Positions 21,721-33,752 of a stretch of DNA of 64,000 bases are shown in pieces (within the stretch, counting starts at the first letter, position 1; every line of letters begins with the position of its first letter). Made by a program: the position numbers and the translations under genes. The DNA is from Rhabdophis nuchalis (taxonomy: Eukaryota > Chordata > Lepidosauria > Squamata > Natricidae). The notes under the pieces were generated by a model. It did no database searches and was not told the DNA's origin. It was given only the letters and a program-made list of their open reading frames with translations. The DNA lies in the NCBI GenBank assembly GCA_039707465.1, contig CM077651.1:19475519-19539518 (forward strand), written 5' to 3'.

Positions 21721-22550
21721 CATAGAACATAGGGATGGAAGAGACTTTGGAGGTCTTCTGGTCCTCCCAAGGCAGGAGTCCTTATTCCATCCAGACAAAT
21801 AGTTAATATTCTTAAAAAAATTACCAGCAATGGAATACCCACAATTCTGGGAGGCAAGCTGTTCCACTGGTAATTGTTCTCACTGTCAGAAAGCTCCTCC
21901 TTAGTGTCATGTTGGATTTCTCTCTTACTAGCTTCCACTCATTGCTTCTTGCCTTGCCTTCCGGTGCTTTGGAGAATACATCAATCCCCTCTTCTCTGTG
22001 GTAGCCCTTAAAGCACTGGAAGACAGCTACCATGTCACCCCTAAGCCTTCTCTTTGTTAGGCTACACATAACTAGTTATAATATTCATTGTATGGTTTGT
22101 GTTCAGACCCCTTATCTTCTTTGCTGATCTTATTTTGTATTGTGGTGACCAGAATTGGATACAGTTTTCCAAGTGTGGCCTCACTACTGCAATGTAGAAT
22201 GGTACTATCACTTCTTGTGTTCTTGATGCTGTCCTTCTATTGATGCAGCCTAGGACTGCATTGGCTTATTATTTTTTTTTTGTTTGGCAGTTGCCACACA
22301 CTACTGGGCCATATTTAAATGGTGCTCCACCAGGATACCAGCTGCTGTTGAGACATGTCCTCCTTATTCTGCATCGATGAATTCGGCTTTCCCTGCCTAA
22401 GTGCAGGAGCTTACTTTTCTCATCTCTACATTTTCTTACAAGTGCATTTTCTTCAACAGGGCCCAATACTCAGATCTGTTCCTGATTCCTTTTTGTCTAC
22501 CCTTCCATGTTCCTTTTTGGGACCATTGAGTGTTGTTTTGATTTGACTGC
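21721..22550 (-). mobile_element. CR1 LINE, decayed 3' part
   Basis: Minus-strand frames carry CR1 ORF2 C-terminal motifs such as 'KRRLRGDMVAVFQCFKGYHR' and 'GKARSNEWKL', then the 3' end with 'ggtcttctggtcc' near 21,750. Frames shift several times. Colinear with the better-preserved copy at 40,004-40,938. Confidence 0.85.
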
Positions 22551-22589
22551 AGTCATACCCTTGCCCTTAGGATGACAGTGAAAACCTTA

Positions 22590-22690
22590 TTTTATTTTAT
22601 TTTATTTTATTATTTATTTTATTTTATTTTATTTTATTTTATTTTATTTTATTACTTTACTTTACTTTACTTTACTTTACTTTACTTTAT
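22590..22690. repeat. (TTTTA)n and (TTTAC)n microsatellites
   Basis: Pentanucleotide array that changes unit partway, at about 22,652. Confidence 0.96.
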
Positions 22691-25105
22691 TTATTTTCGT
22701 TGCAGCATTTGGATTTAATCCGTTGCTGGCTTTACTAATTTTTTAGATTTTTAAACTTATTGATTCTGTTGCTGGGTTTTGAGATGGGGGTATTCTTATA
22801 ATTTGCTTAAATTTGCTTTTTGTTTGTTATGTTTTATAATATGTTTTGTTATTCTCCTTACATCTTTGAATTGGCAAGATAATAAATAGCTAACAAAAAA
22901 AAGGAAAAAAAAGAAGGTCAAAACTTAAACTCAAATAGTCCTGGCTTGGAAGTTCCATGGAAAATTAGGAAACTTTGGGTGGATAAATCAAACACTTACA
23001 TATTTTTATATACTTTCCCTGACATAGCAAAAAGGCTAAAGAAGAGACATTGAAGAATGTCAGCAGATATTATTATTGCAGAATATATCAAACTTTAAAA
23101 ATCTGGGAACATGATTAAATTAAGTTTCTTTCTCTTTATCCATCTTATCTTACTATTGGAAGGAGACTTTGATGGCATGGAAAGTTCACTAGTCTTTATG
23201 TTTTATTAGTTGGTCTCACGTAAATCACTGGTGTGTCATTCTGAACACCTTAAATTACACACTGAAGATATTTCTCTTTTTCATTTCCATCCATCCCCTT
23301 GTTAATGTTTTTGAAAACTTTTCTCCATCAAAACCCAGAACAGCTGTAGTATAAATCTTGGAAGATGTTGATCAAAACTGCAGTGAATTCTCAGGTTCGT
23401 TTATTGGTGTTGTTCAAAGGATGTGCATGCAAGAAATCGGTCAAAAATGTCTTTCTCCACTTATTTACAAACCTGCTTATTGATATTGTTTACTTATGTC
23501 TAGTACTAATGTTGGGTTTGAAAATCTAAATAAAAGGGTTTTCTTTTCTTCCAGTTGCTTCTCATCAGTCCAGATCACCCATAGGGCATATGGTGATTAT
23601 ATACTAAGTGATGACATCATTAATGATAAGGAGTTCCTCTTGTTCCCCTATTTTTGAATTGAGGGGATTGTTGCCAAGGCAACTGGGCTGAAGCTGACTT
23701 GCTCCACTGAGCTTATGGTTTCATTATCGCTGCATGTTGCATGTTAAAACTTTCGTTGTGATTGAGTTCTGCATATGCAAACAATGCGGAGATACAAGCT
23801 ACATTGTGTGCTTGTTGCAGTCATTAAAAAGACATACTATATAATAGTAACAAGAATATATGCAGACCTTTTTCACATGAGTTCTTTGGCTTTCAATGCA
23901 TAAGAAAGCAAGCATCCACATTTCCCCTGCCTCTCAGATTTGGCTTCAGCTAATTATGCATAGCTAATAAATTAAACCAGTGGTTCTCAAAGTCTGACAG
24001 TACAATTTTCTAAAATGATAAATGAATTTGTTTGATTCCCCATAAGTAAAGCAATTCAACCGTGCTTAGTAATACTCACAATCTGACCTTAACCATAGGC
24101 AACATATATGGTGTATTTTTTTAAAAAAAGTAGGACCACCTTTTTAAATTGCTTGCAACCTTCAAGATTTCAAAGGACAGCCTGAAAAGTCCTTCCAATC
24201 TTATTAGAAATGCAGTTCCAGAAGCATTGACACATTGTACCTTTTTAAATTTTACTGATTATGATGCACAATGCAAGTGGTCAATGCATTTCTCTTTGTT
24301 TCCCTTACTGCCTTTGTTTGGGTTTCCAGCTTGGGAGACTTTTAAGATCTTCCCTTCTTTTCCCATATTGGAGAATATTGGAAATGCAGGAATTTGTTTT
24401 ACAGCATGTACATTTCTCAAATAAAGTTTGCATATCCTTGTGGACATAGTCTATACTTTTAGGGGGACAGAATCTACTCATGCATTTATATGGTTCTAAA
24501 TACAAATCTTAGTAAAGAATTGGAAGATTCCAACCAGGGTTATTATTCAAATTCTCATTATGTAATGTGTTATCTGAAATTAGATAAAGTTTTCGGCTTG
24601 ATTGCTTCTACAACTCTAGCTTTATCTTTACTTCTTCCATCACATGTGACAGAAACTCTTTTTGCAGGGGCTAAGAACGTTGAAAAGTGCAACTTCATTT
24701 CAATTAGATTATTGCCTTAGATTATCCTTTCATTTTCCCCCCATTAAAATATTCTTCAGCTAACTTTTTTCTTTTATTCTTGGGGTAGAAAAGCAGATGC
24801 ATCCATCAATTACTTTTCCATCCCTATTACGAAAGCCTTGGTTTTGAAGGTATCTTCACAGAGGTTTGGTGGCCTCCATCAGAACTTGAAAGATGACATG
24901 TGTAACAATACTTATTTATCTACTTAAAAAAAACATTCATAGCAACCTCTTCTTCATTTTTGTCTCTAAAACTTTAAAGTTACAAAATAGATTTGACTGG
25001 GCAATAGTGACAACAAAAAGCATCAGCTCCTTTCCCATTTTCATTAGTGATGTTATGATAGGTTGCCCAGTCAGCCAGATGTTTGGCATTTTTAACCACT
25101 GATCT
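22691..25105. other. No recognisable feature
   Basis: 2.4 kb of AT-rich sequence without an identifiable repeat or exon. A hAT-like start 'cagtggttctcaaag' occurs near 23,981 but no matching end was found. Confidence 0.45.
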
Positions 25106-25328
25106 TTCCCAAGGACCTGCGGTGGCGCAGTGGTTAGAATGCAGTACTGCAGGCTACTTCTGCTGACTGCCGGCTGACTGCAATTTGGTAGTTCAAGTCT
25201 CACCAGGCTCAAGGTTGACTCAGCCTTCCAGCCTTCTGAGGTGGATAAAATGTGCTGACTCTATAAATTGCTTTGAGAGGACTTTACAAGCACTGTGAAA
25301 CAGTATATAAGTCTAAGTGCTATTGCTA
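25106..25328 (+). mobile_element. Sauria-type tRNA-derived SINE
   Basis: The head 'ggtggcgcagtggttagaat' near 25,119 resembles a tRNA with the A-box, and 'gtagttcaagtctcaccag' near 25,187 is the B-box region. The body 'aggttgactcagccttcc' and the end 'aagtgctattgctat' are typical of the Sauria SINE. Such SINEs are transcribed by RNA polymerase III and moved by a LINE (BovB-type in squamates). Not a functional tRNA gene. Confidence 0.88.
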
Positions 25329-25650
25329 TCTGTGGTGGGCATATGTTGTTTGATGGTGTTTAGGTTTCAGTGCATGGTGTAAGCTACTCCAAGCAAAGCT
25401 GCCTTTTGTAATTGACTGATTTTGTCAATATTCAGTAGTATTCAAAAGGTGTTCCAGCTGCTTTGGAATTGCAATTCTAATAAGCATATGACTATTGATA
25501 TTACCTTTGCTTTCTTTTGCCACAGTCATTCTAATACTATTTGCAGATCTTTGTATTTTTCCAATTCTTCTGCTCTTTCCATGTACTGGAGGTATTGGTT
25601 GCTGGAAGGAAACTTGAGCTCCTGGAAGAAAGGTAGGATGTAAATCAAAT
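25329..25650. other. No recognisable feature
   Basis: AT-rich spacer. Confidence 0.5.
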
Positions 25651-25730
25651 GAATGAGTGAGTGAGTGAGTGAGTGAGTGAGTGAGTGAGTGAGTGAATGA
25701 ATGAATGCATAAATGAATGAATGAATGCAA
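25650..25730. repeat. (GTGA)n/(GAAT)n microsatellite
   Basis: About ten GTGA units followed by interrupted AATG units. Confidence 0.95.
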
Positions 25731-25947
25731 GGAATTATTTCAAATATTTAATGCTATAGATTTCCCCTTACAATCTGAATAAATGTTAAGTCCAATATTT
25801 AGCACATAATCTAATAGTTTGTTAAACTTGTCTCACCCTATGCTAAAAGGTTACATTCTGCTGTGCATTGTTATAGAGTTAAATTATTAAAACAGTAGAC
25901 ACGAACACGTCGAACTCCAGAACAAGAATGAGTTATATATATATATC

Positions 25948-26308
25948 GAGATTCTCAGTCATCCAGGTCATGGTTGTCCAACAGAGGGGGGTGATATGAC
26001 ATCATCTCTCTCCAATCTACAACTCAGTCCTTTCAACAGTTCCAAAACAGTCCACATCTATTTTCACCACTCCAGTGACCCTAATGACACAGATAACCCC
26101 CTGCATATATTCCAGTCCAAATGCTGTAAGTAGAATGACTGCAATCATCACTCTGGCAGGGCAAGGCCTCAATGACTCTCTAAAAGAATGCAAATGACCA
26201 GCTGTCTGCAAGGAGTATAAATCCTTCCATCCCCCATCATCCAGCCAGTGTTGAAGAAGTTTCATGGATAAGAAGCAAAACATCCTTAAAGAAAAACCAG
26301 GTCCAGTT
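25948..26308 (+). repeat. Dispersed repeat, unclassified
   Basis: Shares 'gagattctcagtcatccagg' and the later 'ttgaagaagtttcatggat' and 'aagaagcaaaac' phrases with 41,589-41,700. The second copy lacks the middle. It is a dispersed family of unknown type; no protein could be read. Confidence 0.6.
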
Positions 26309-26513
26309 CCTCTCCCTGTCTTGGGGTTTTTATTGGGTAGCTTTTAGCATAGTTAGTTTTATGGGAATTTTAGCACAGGTTAAGTTTAATTTGGTTTTAG
26401 AACTGTTTGTATATTTTTTATTGTTTTTATTCTACCTGTGCACCGCCCCGAGTCCCCATGGGGAGAGGGAGCGGTTTATAAGTATTAAAATTATTATTAT
26501 TATTATTATTTTT
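26309..26513 (+). mobile_element. L2-clade LINE, 3' UTR only
   Basis: Nearly the same as the 3' UTR at 14,340-14,540: 'cttggggtttttattggg', 'attttagcacaggttaa', hairpin block near 26,440-26,475, ATT tail to 26,513. Confidence 0.9.
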
Positions 26514-27280
26514 GAAAAAAAAACAGGTTTGGAACAAGAATAGGTTCAATTTATTTTGGTCAAGAAATGTTCTCCTTACATATATTTTTCTCTCCTGTCC
26601 GCTTTGTCTCAGAGTACAGAACATGAGAAATAAGCATCAAATACCATGGATGTGTTTGCTATCCATGCAATGTATGAAGGTCCACTGTATTGGACAGCTA
26701 TGACAAATATAAATGAGTGAGTGAGTGAGAGAATATACTAGCCCTGAATAAAATGAGCTTGCAGATTCTAAGATAGAGGCACTAATGAATAGGTATTCAA
26801 AATAACGAGTGTGCAATAGGATGTCAAGGATGGGTTATTCGTACTTCCTTCCTACTCTTTTCTTTCTATTTCAAGGCAACGCATGGGAACAGACAGCAGA
26901 AGAATGGAAGTATCTGCTCTCTATTTCCAAATTCACATTTCATTTCCTGGACACTTGGCAAGCCGTAACAAGCCTCACACAGATCAAGGACATCTAGCTG
27001 CCCTGAGCAAGAGAAAAATATTTCTTCAAAAATGGACTTATAGGATTTCCTTAATCCACGATGATAAGAACATGACAAATAAGCAAAGGATCTTTTGGTA
27101 AGCCCTGTAGCAATTATGAACAGAGGGGAAAAGACATCCATTACAAGGGTAAAACAGTAATGCAACCATTCAGTAAAACAGCCCCACGAAAGAGCAGAAA
27201 CAAAATTTAAGCTTAAGTGCAACTGGGTTAGTTATGCAATATTTGTGGGACTGAATTACCTGGTTTTAACAATATTGTTT
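26514..27280. other. No recognisable feature
   Basis: AT-rich spacer; the 118-codon minus frame at 26,866-27,222 shows no family motif. Confidence 0.5.
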
Positions 27281-27520
27281 ATAAAACATGGTTGCATCAA
27301 ACTCCTGTTGGAAGCACCTAGGTGCTTCTGCGTTGAAAGGATTATCTGATGAGATTAGTGTTGCCCATGGATGCCCAGTTGGGGGGGTCCTTTCACATAT
27401 CCAGCAGGAGCTGGAGCGAGGGGCAGGAGCTCATCCCACAGCAACACTTGGGTCTTTAACACAAGCTTGCTAACCCGTAACCCAATACCTTAACCATGTG
27501 AGCCGCCCTGCTCCTAGATA
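27281..27520 (-). mobile_element. Possible tRNA-derived SINE
   Basis: On the minus strand the sequence starts 'agggcggctcacatggttaa', resembling a tRNA A-box region, followed by GC-richer sequence with 'ggtgcttccaacaggagtt' at the far end. Only one copy is present in the window, so the identity is tentative. Confidence 0.4.
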
Positions 27521-28549
27521 AAATATGCTGGACCTTTTTTTATCTGCAAACATCCACAACTGGACTAACATATTGCTAATCAATGTTCTCAGAAGTTAAT
27601 GAGAGAAGACGTGGGAATGTCATACATTTTTAACCAATATAACAGGATTAGAGGCTAGTAGTTAGGAATACTATTATCATACAAACATAAATAGAGCATA
27701 CAGACACACATACGCACACTCACACAAAAACATACACACACAAACAAACATATATTGTATCTGTTCCTTCTAACTCATCAAAGATTTGTCTCTATTTCAA
27801 TTATTACTGACAAATGCTCATCCAACATTTTTAGAAGACAAGTATGTCCATATGGTTTATCCTAAAATGCTTGGATGTATTATACTGGGTGGGGAGGTTA
27901 TTAATCACAACCACTTCCAATGATACAATCTGCTTAAATAAGGACTCTGCAATCACAAATGCAATATAGACACACAATATATCTGTATTTAATGTTTTCA
28001 TATTTATCTCTCTCTAAACTGATTTGGAATGAATCCAGCTTTATAATAGCTATATCTACACAATTTTTTAGCATATCCATAGTATAATAAAACAGGTTTT
28101 CCTATTGTTTCAATGTATAAAAGACCAAGTAGGGAATAAAATTAGTTCCTTTTTAGATGACACAAGGGCATTGGTTAGGCTTTTGCCAAATTATATTGAA
28201 CATAGTAATAGAACTACGGGTGTTCATTAAATTTGGCCAAATCCCCAAATAAATCAAACCACTTTGGAGTGATTTGGGGGCCTCTACAAAGCAAAGTGGG
28301 ATTTCTCTGAAGCAAACAGAACTGAATCACAATCACCATGAGAGGTTGTGCACTCTTTGCCATTGAAATGCACTGCAGAAAGACAGGCACTGCATATAAA
28401 AAAAAAAATGAAATAGAGTATTACTAGGATGGACAGAAGCAGGGAACAACATTAGTGGAAATGATAGTGTTATGTGTGTGTGTGTGTGGGGGTGTACGTG
28501 GAACAATTCCTGGATGGCATTTTGCCATCTGTTCACTGGGGATGCATGT
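27521..28549. other. No recognisable gene; CA and GT runs
   Basis: Interrupted CA-type run near 27,700-27,750 and a short GT run near 28,472-28,490. Confidence 0.5.
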
Positions 28550-29146
28550 ATAATTTAATTTAATTTTAATTTCCCTGGTGGGGACTCGGGGCGGTGCACA
28601 GAAGAGATAAAAAACAAGCAATAACATATAATACAGGATAAAATTAAATTAAATTTGATAAATCTGTGCTAAAATTGTTAAAAATTATTAAAAACTATTT
28701 AAAACCGTATCTTAAAATTGAATCATGGAATCTATGCCAGGCCTGCCCGATGAAAAAGGTGCGTTTTAAACCCCCGGAAGAAGAGGCGTAGGTCTGTGAT
28801 GGTGCGAAGATCGGGGGCAGGTCGTTCCAGAGGGCCGGACCCACCACAGAGAAGGCTTTCCCCCTGGGGGTTGCCAGCCAGCATTGACCGGTGGACGGCA
28901 CCCTGAGGAGGCCCTCTCTGTGGGAGCGGACAGGTTGGAGGGAGGTATGTGGTAGGAGGCGGTCACGCAAATAACCCAGTCCCGTGCCATGGAGCGCTTT
29001 GAAGATGGTTACTAACACCTTGAAGCGCACCCGGAAGGCCACAAGCAGCCAGTGCAGCTCACGCAGGAGAGGTGTTACATGGGAGTATCGTGAACCTCTC
29101 AGAATCCCCCGCGCGGCTGCATTCTGTACTAGCTGGAGCCTCCGGG
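28550..29146 (-). mobile_element. L2-clade LINE, 5'-truncated copy
   Basis: Minus strand: 'FRVRFKVLVTIFKALHGTG', 'GYLRDRLLPHTSLQPVRSH', 'KAFSVVGPALWNDLPP', then a frameshift before the C-terminus, the 3' UTR, the hairpin block near 28,573-28,600 and a TTAAA-type tail. Truncated at about 29,146, just upstream of 'LQLVQNAAARGI'. Confidence 0.9.
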
Positions 29147-30235
29147 TATATACTCATCCATGGAATCAGGCAGAGTAAAATATCAAAATAAGTGGGTTCA
29201 TTTTAGGCAGGTAGATTCTTAGTTATATAGGTTCATGTATGCGTGGATATATACATTGGCAGACTAAAATTAAATCTTCAGAGGTTCTCTAGAATAAATA
29301 CTTATACTAGCTTTAAAATTCTTCAAAACCTAACTAACTTATATAAGGCTGTGCATTTTTAATTTCTGGGTGCTTTTATCCTCTGTTGAATTTAGCTGTT
29401 GAATTATTATTACTGATACATTGATAAATATTATTTATTCTGTGTGACCTTCTTTGAATCCTTAAAGTTAATTAATGAATGCTTTATAAAATTAACATTC
29501 AATTGAAGACTGAAGTCTAATTGAGGTGGAATGTTCACATTTCTCATTTTGACTTAAATATTTTTGTAATACAAGTATTGGGGAAGAATGTGAGACTAAA
29601 GAAACAAGAAAAAACCTGATGGAGAAGAGCAAGAGTTGTAATATCCTGCAATATGTACGTACATTAAAATAACATGGTCAATATCGCATAGAAAATGTTT
29701 TTTCTCCATCAGACCACCAATCCATCTTGCACAGAGATACACATGCATATATACAAGCAGACATATTCAATACAGAAAGTTGGATGGATGGATAAATAGA
29801 TAAATCTATCTGAATTGGATTTTTTTCCAATTTGCCTAGTCTAATTTCCTAGTCTAGGAAATGTGACCAATGTAGGAAATTTTATTAGATCAGAAGATCT
29901 TTCATGAGATCTTTATGTTATAACATCCAGTTTTCTCTTCTGATCAAGTCTAATGCAATTTGAATACCAGGAAACTGAATCTGAATGGCGGAATGACTGT
30001 TTTATGACTCTAGACAGAAGTAGTATTGAATAGTCTGCATTAAATATTACCATTCATAAACTAAAGACAACCCCAAGTAATCAGTTTCAATTTATTTTAA
30101 CCAAATTCCTATCAAAGCAGTATCTGCTATGCATGTCACATTTCTAAAAGCAGGAATAAAATATGCCACCTGGCAAAAGAAAGAGCATAGAATACATGCT
30201 TATGAGATCTTGCATTCCATTGTGTTGTCTTATTA
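29147..30235. other. No recognisable feature
   Basis: AT-rich. A 19-nt palindrome (ATTTCCTAG-T-CTAGGAAAT) lies at 29,844-29,862. Confidence 0.5.
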
Positions 30236-31300
30236 TTTAGAATCATAGGGCTGGATTTGGAGGTCTTCCAGTCCAACCATCCACCCAAGCAAGAAGTACT
30301 TATACCATCCCAGAAAATGGTTGTCCTACCTTTTCTTGAAAACCTCCCGCAATGAAGCTCCCACAACTCCAAGAGAAGACTGTTTCATTGATTCAACTTT
30401 CTGTCTGTCAGGAAATTCCTCCTTATTTCTAGGCTGAATCGCCTTCTGCCCAGCTTCCACATTGTTTCTTGTCCTGCCTTCAATCAATACCGTCTTCCCT
30501 GTGACTGTCCTTCAAGTATTGAACGATGATCATAATCTGACCCCTAAATTTTTAGACTAAACATGTCAAGTTCCCTTAGCTATTCCTCATATGATTTGAC
30601 CTCCAGACTCCTAATCATCTTTGTTGATGTTCTTTGCATGCCTTTCAAGACCTCATCGTCTTTCTGGTATCCTGTTGACCAGAACTGGATGCAGTATTCC
30701 AAGTGAGGCCTCACTAGTGCAGTATAGAGTGGTACCATCATTCCCAAAGGGTGGCTCAGTGGCTAAGACACTGAGCTTGTTTATCATAAAGGTCAGCAAT
30801 TCAGCAGTCCAAATCCCTACTGCCACGTAAGGGAATCAGCTCCCATTACTTCTCCCAGCTTCTGCCAACCTAGCAGTTTGAAAGCCTGTAAAAATGCAAG
30901 TAGAAAAATAGGGGCCACTTTGATGGGAAGATAACAGCATTCTGTGCGCCTTCGGCATTTAGTCATGCCAGCCACATGACCATGGAGATGTCTTTGGACA
31001 GCGCTGGCTCTTCGGCTTTGAAACGGAGATGAGCACCGCCCCCCTAGCACATATATGCAAGGGGAATCTTTACCTATTATTTCCATGATCTTAATACTAT
31101 CCTTCTGTCAATGCAGCATTGGATCGCATTGGCTTTTTTGGCAGGTGCAGCACAAATCCTGCTCATAGTTAAGCTTGGGTCCACCAGGACACCTAGATTC
31201 TTTTCATAGGAACTCCTGTTGAGCCACTGACTGCCTATTCCATACCTGGACCAGTTTTGTCCAGCGAGTCAATGGGATCCTTTGATGTTAGATCCTTTCA
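30236..31300 (-). mobile_element. CR1 LINE, decayed, split by a SINE
   Basis: Plus-strand text 'ggaggtcttccagtccaacc' near 30,260 is the CR1 3' end, and 'ggatgcagtattccaagtga' near 30,690 and 'gcattggcttttttggcagg' near 31,128 are ORF2 segments in CR1 order read on the minus strand. The SINE at 30,747-31,075 interrupts it. Confidence 0.82.
30747..31075 (+). mobile_element. tRNA-derived SINE (GGCTCAGTGGCTAAGAC family)
   Basis: Head 'gggtggctcagtggctaaga' resembles a Ser/Leu-type tRNA; body includes 'cttctgccaacctagcagtt', 'atgccagccacatgaccat' and 'gagatgagcaccgcc'; tail 'aatctttacc'. Flanks ATCATTCCCA (30,737-30,746) and ATTATTTCCA (31,076-31,085) match at 8 of 10, a plausible aged target duplication within CR1. 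Same family as 59,021, 62,010 and 39,704. Confidence 0.85.
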
Positions 31301-32076
31301 TTGTGGCTTCCGTTATAGACTCTCCCAGATTTCGATCTCCCAGATGGTTATGATGGGGAAATGATTGGCCACTGTAAAATGATTGAAAAAGAAGTTTAGA
31401 GGAAAGTAACTTCATTTTATCCTGTAAAAGCAGAAAGCCTGTTTAAATGCTTAAACGTGATTTTGGAATTTGGCTGAACTTCTATAAGAATACGTAAAAT
31501 AATCAAGGTGGCTGTTGAAAAGGTAGCATCATATCTCTAAAAAAGGAATTACTGTACAAAAGTCTGCTATAGCAAACCAAGAATCTCCATTAAACTCCAT
31601 TAAGTATCCTCTTTTCTACAGTGTGCTGATAGCTAAGTTGTACACAGGCTTAAACATGATGTGTGTCTGAAACTATTTGTTAGAAGCATCTGTTGAAGAG
31701 AGCTATAAGACCACAAATTCTGAAAGACATTTAAATTATGTTTTTTGTGGCCCAGCTTCACATAGTTAGATTTCAGATAAATTAACTAGATGAGTAGCTT
31801 TCTGGGAAACTAATGGTATTCTTAGAAAGTTATCAATAAGAAGATCAATAACAGCCCATAAGCTTCATTGAACAACAGCTCTTCTGTTATTATTGACCAT
31901 CTAGCATATACTGTAACTAGACAGTAACTTTAGTTATATTATTGAGAAAATAGAATGAAAGATTCTTGTGTGTTTTGAGTCCATATGAACAACATATGGA
32001 CTCATTTTTCTTGCCATGTACATGTATACGTCCAAACTAGACTGTGTTGTTTCTCCATGTCATACAATATATGTGG
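31301..32076. other. No recognisable gene; 12-bp hairpin
   Basis: A perfect 12-bp stem with a 5-nt loop lies at 31,976-32,004 (TGAGTCCATATG, loop AACAA). The rest is unclassified AT-rich sequence. Confidence 0.6.
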
Positions 32077-32084
32077 GTTTATGC

Positions 32085-32202
32085 TAGGGGTCTGCAAAGT
32101 CGGCTCTTTCAAGACTGGTGGACTTCAACTCCCAGAGCTGGCTGGAGAATTCTGGAAGTTGAAGTCCACCAGTCTTGAAAGAGCCAACTTTGCAGACCCC
32201 TG
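32085..32202. mobile_element. hAT-type foldback MITE
   Basis: 118 bp, TAGGGGTCTGC to GCAGACCCCTG; the first base is C in relatives. Perfect 8-bp duplication GTTTATGC at 32,077-32,084 and 32,203-32,210. Arms carry 'aagactggtggacttcaact' as in the copy at 35,469, a subfamily distinct from the 'ctgaaggacttcagctccc' group. Confidence 0.92.
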
Positions 32203-32206
32203 GTTT

Positions 32207-32264
32207 ATGCGTATGTATGTATGTATGTATGTATGTATGTATGTATGTATGTATGTATGTATTT
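32207..32264. repeat. (GTAT)n microsatellite
   Basis: About 14 GTAT units starting within the right-hand flank of the MITE. Confidence 0.96.
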
Positions 32265-32279
32265 AGTCATGTTTATGTA

Positions 32280-32385
32280 ATGTATATTGGAGGTGGAGAT
32301 CCTTGGAGAGCCGTATGCAACAATATTTCATTTTAATGGATGACGATTAGTGTACATTCAAATGGCAATAAAAATATTCTAAGTC
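32280..32385 (+). mobile_element. Possible LINE 3' end (CR1/L3 type)
   Basis: The phrases 'gccgtatgcaacaatatttc' and 'gcaataaaaatattctaag' resemble the 3' end of the ATTCT-tailed CR1 group. No coding part remains; tentative. Confidence 0.4.
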
Positions 32386-32798
32386 TAAGGGCTGAACCAG
32401 AAAATTCTCCTCCCCTCTCCTTTCCCCTCCTCTCCTTTCCTCCCCTCCCCTTATGTCTCCTCCCTTCCCCTTTCCTTTCTCTGCTCCTTTCCTTCTAGGA
32501 TTTTTTTTTTAATGATGAGGAAATTATTATAAGAACTGAATTTGGATTAGTGGCTCAGAAAATGAAAGGTGGTCAGATAGATTTGTATACCGTCCATTCA
32601 TCTGTTTAGCATAGATAAACTCTGGTCATTTGCTTTAATCAATGGATGCTTTGCTTGCAGTCAAAATTTGGAGCATTGAATCTTTTAAAACTCCTTCAGT
32701 ACAATTCAGTAACTAACTATAGGTTTTACTTAGCTTTAGCAGGATAAAAAACCAAAGTGGCAAATTGTCAAACTTTTACTTTTATTTATTTATTATTT
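32386..32798. other. CT-rich patch, otherwise unrecognised
   Basis: Pyrimidine-rich run at about 32,405-32,490. Confidence 0.5.
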
Positions 32799-33200
32799 AG
32801 CGGTGCCCAGGGGTAGGGCCTTCTCTGTGGTTGGGCCGGCCCTCTGGAACGATCTACCCCCCGAACTTCGCACTATCACGGACCTTCCCCTCTTCCGCCG
32901 CTCACTTAAAACATATTTATTTCAACAAGCTGGTCTTGCGTAAATAGTATTGACTCTCATAACATAACATCTGTCAAATACATATATGGATTTTAGATTT
33001 AGGGAATTTTAGCTTAGGAGGGTTTCTATTTTAATGTCTTTAAATTTTAGTACAGGTTAATTTAATTCGTTTTTAGCTTTGTATTTATTGTATGTTTTAT
33101 ATGGTTTTTAATTTTTTCCTGTACACCGCCCCGAGTCCCTTCGGGGAGAGGGGGCGGTTTACAAGTCTAATAATTAAATTAAATTAAATTAAATTAAATT
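32799..33200 (+). mobile_element. L2-clade LINE, 3' end
   Basis: Begins within 'FSVVGPALWNDLPPELRTIT' coding sequence, ends the protein at 'FQQAGLA', and continues through a 3' UTR with hairpin block near 33,122-33,160 and a TTAAA tail (33,174-33,200). Confidence 0.9.
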
Positions 33201-33752
33201 ATTTAAATTGGATGGTTTTTATCCTGGATTATTTATGCTAATTGTATCATATGGGCAAGCTTCTATGTTTGCTGAGATATTAAAATAAAAGAAAAAGTAT
33301 AGTATTGAGATAGAATCTTTGTTTCCAGATGTAGAAATGGAAATCTTAATTTCTCCCCTTACTAATATCTGAAAGTTGACCAATTGGTCTCCCTATGACT
33401 TTTAGTGTCACAAAAGTCACAAAAAATAAGCAATTCTAATCCAGTTTGCATTTTGATGGTATGCTTCAATATGGATTTGCTGCTACTTCTTTCTAATATG
33501 AAAATAGAGATTTCTGTATCAGTATTGAAGAGAAAGAAAGTTAATTAGTATCAAATCAGGTTTGGCTTCCACAACTTTCTCTGACAAATGTTCATTATCT
33601 TAGTTCCAACTACAGTGACAGTTTGTAAAAATTCCAGGATCCTTTCCGCTCTTTGATCTTGCCTTTCTAGCTTAAGTTTTGTCTTCCCCTTCTACTTCTC
33701 TTATTTTGCTAAACACAATATATTTTTCTCAAGATTACCTTTTAAAGGGTAA
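33201..33752. other. No recognisable feature
   Basis: AT-rich spacer. Confidence 0.5.

Noticed and set aside
23981..24020. hAT element starting CAGTGGTTCTC
   Set aside because: No matching inverted end or target duplication was found downstream.
25115..25210. tRNA gene
   Set aside because: The tRNA-like part is the head of a Sauria SINE with the usual SINE body and tail, and the cloverleaf is not intact.
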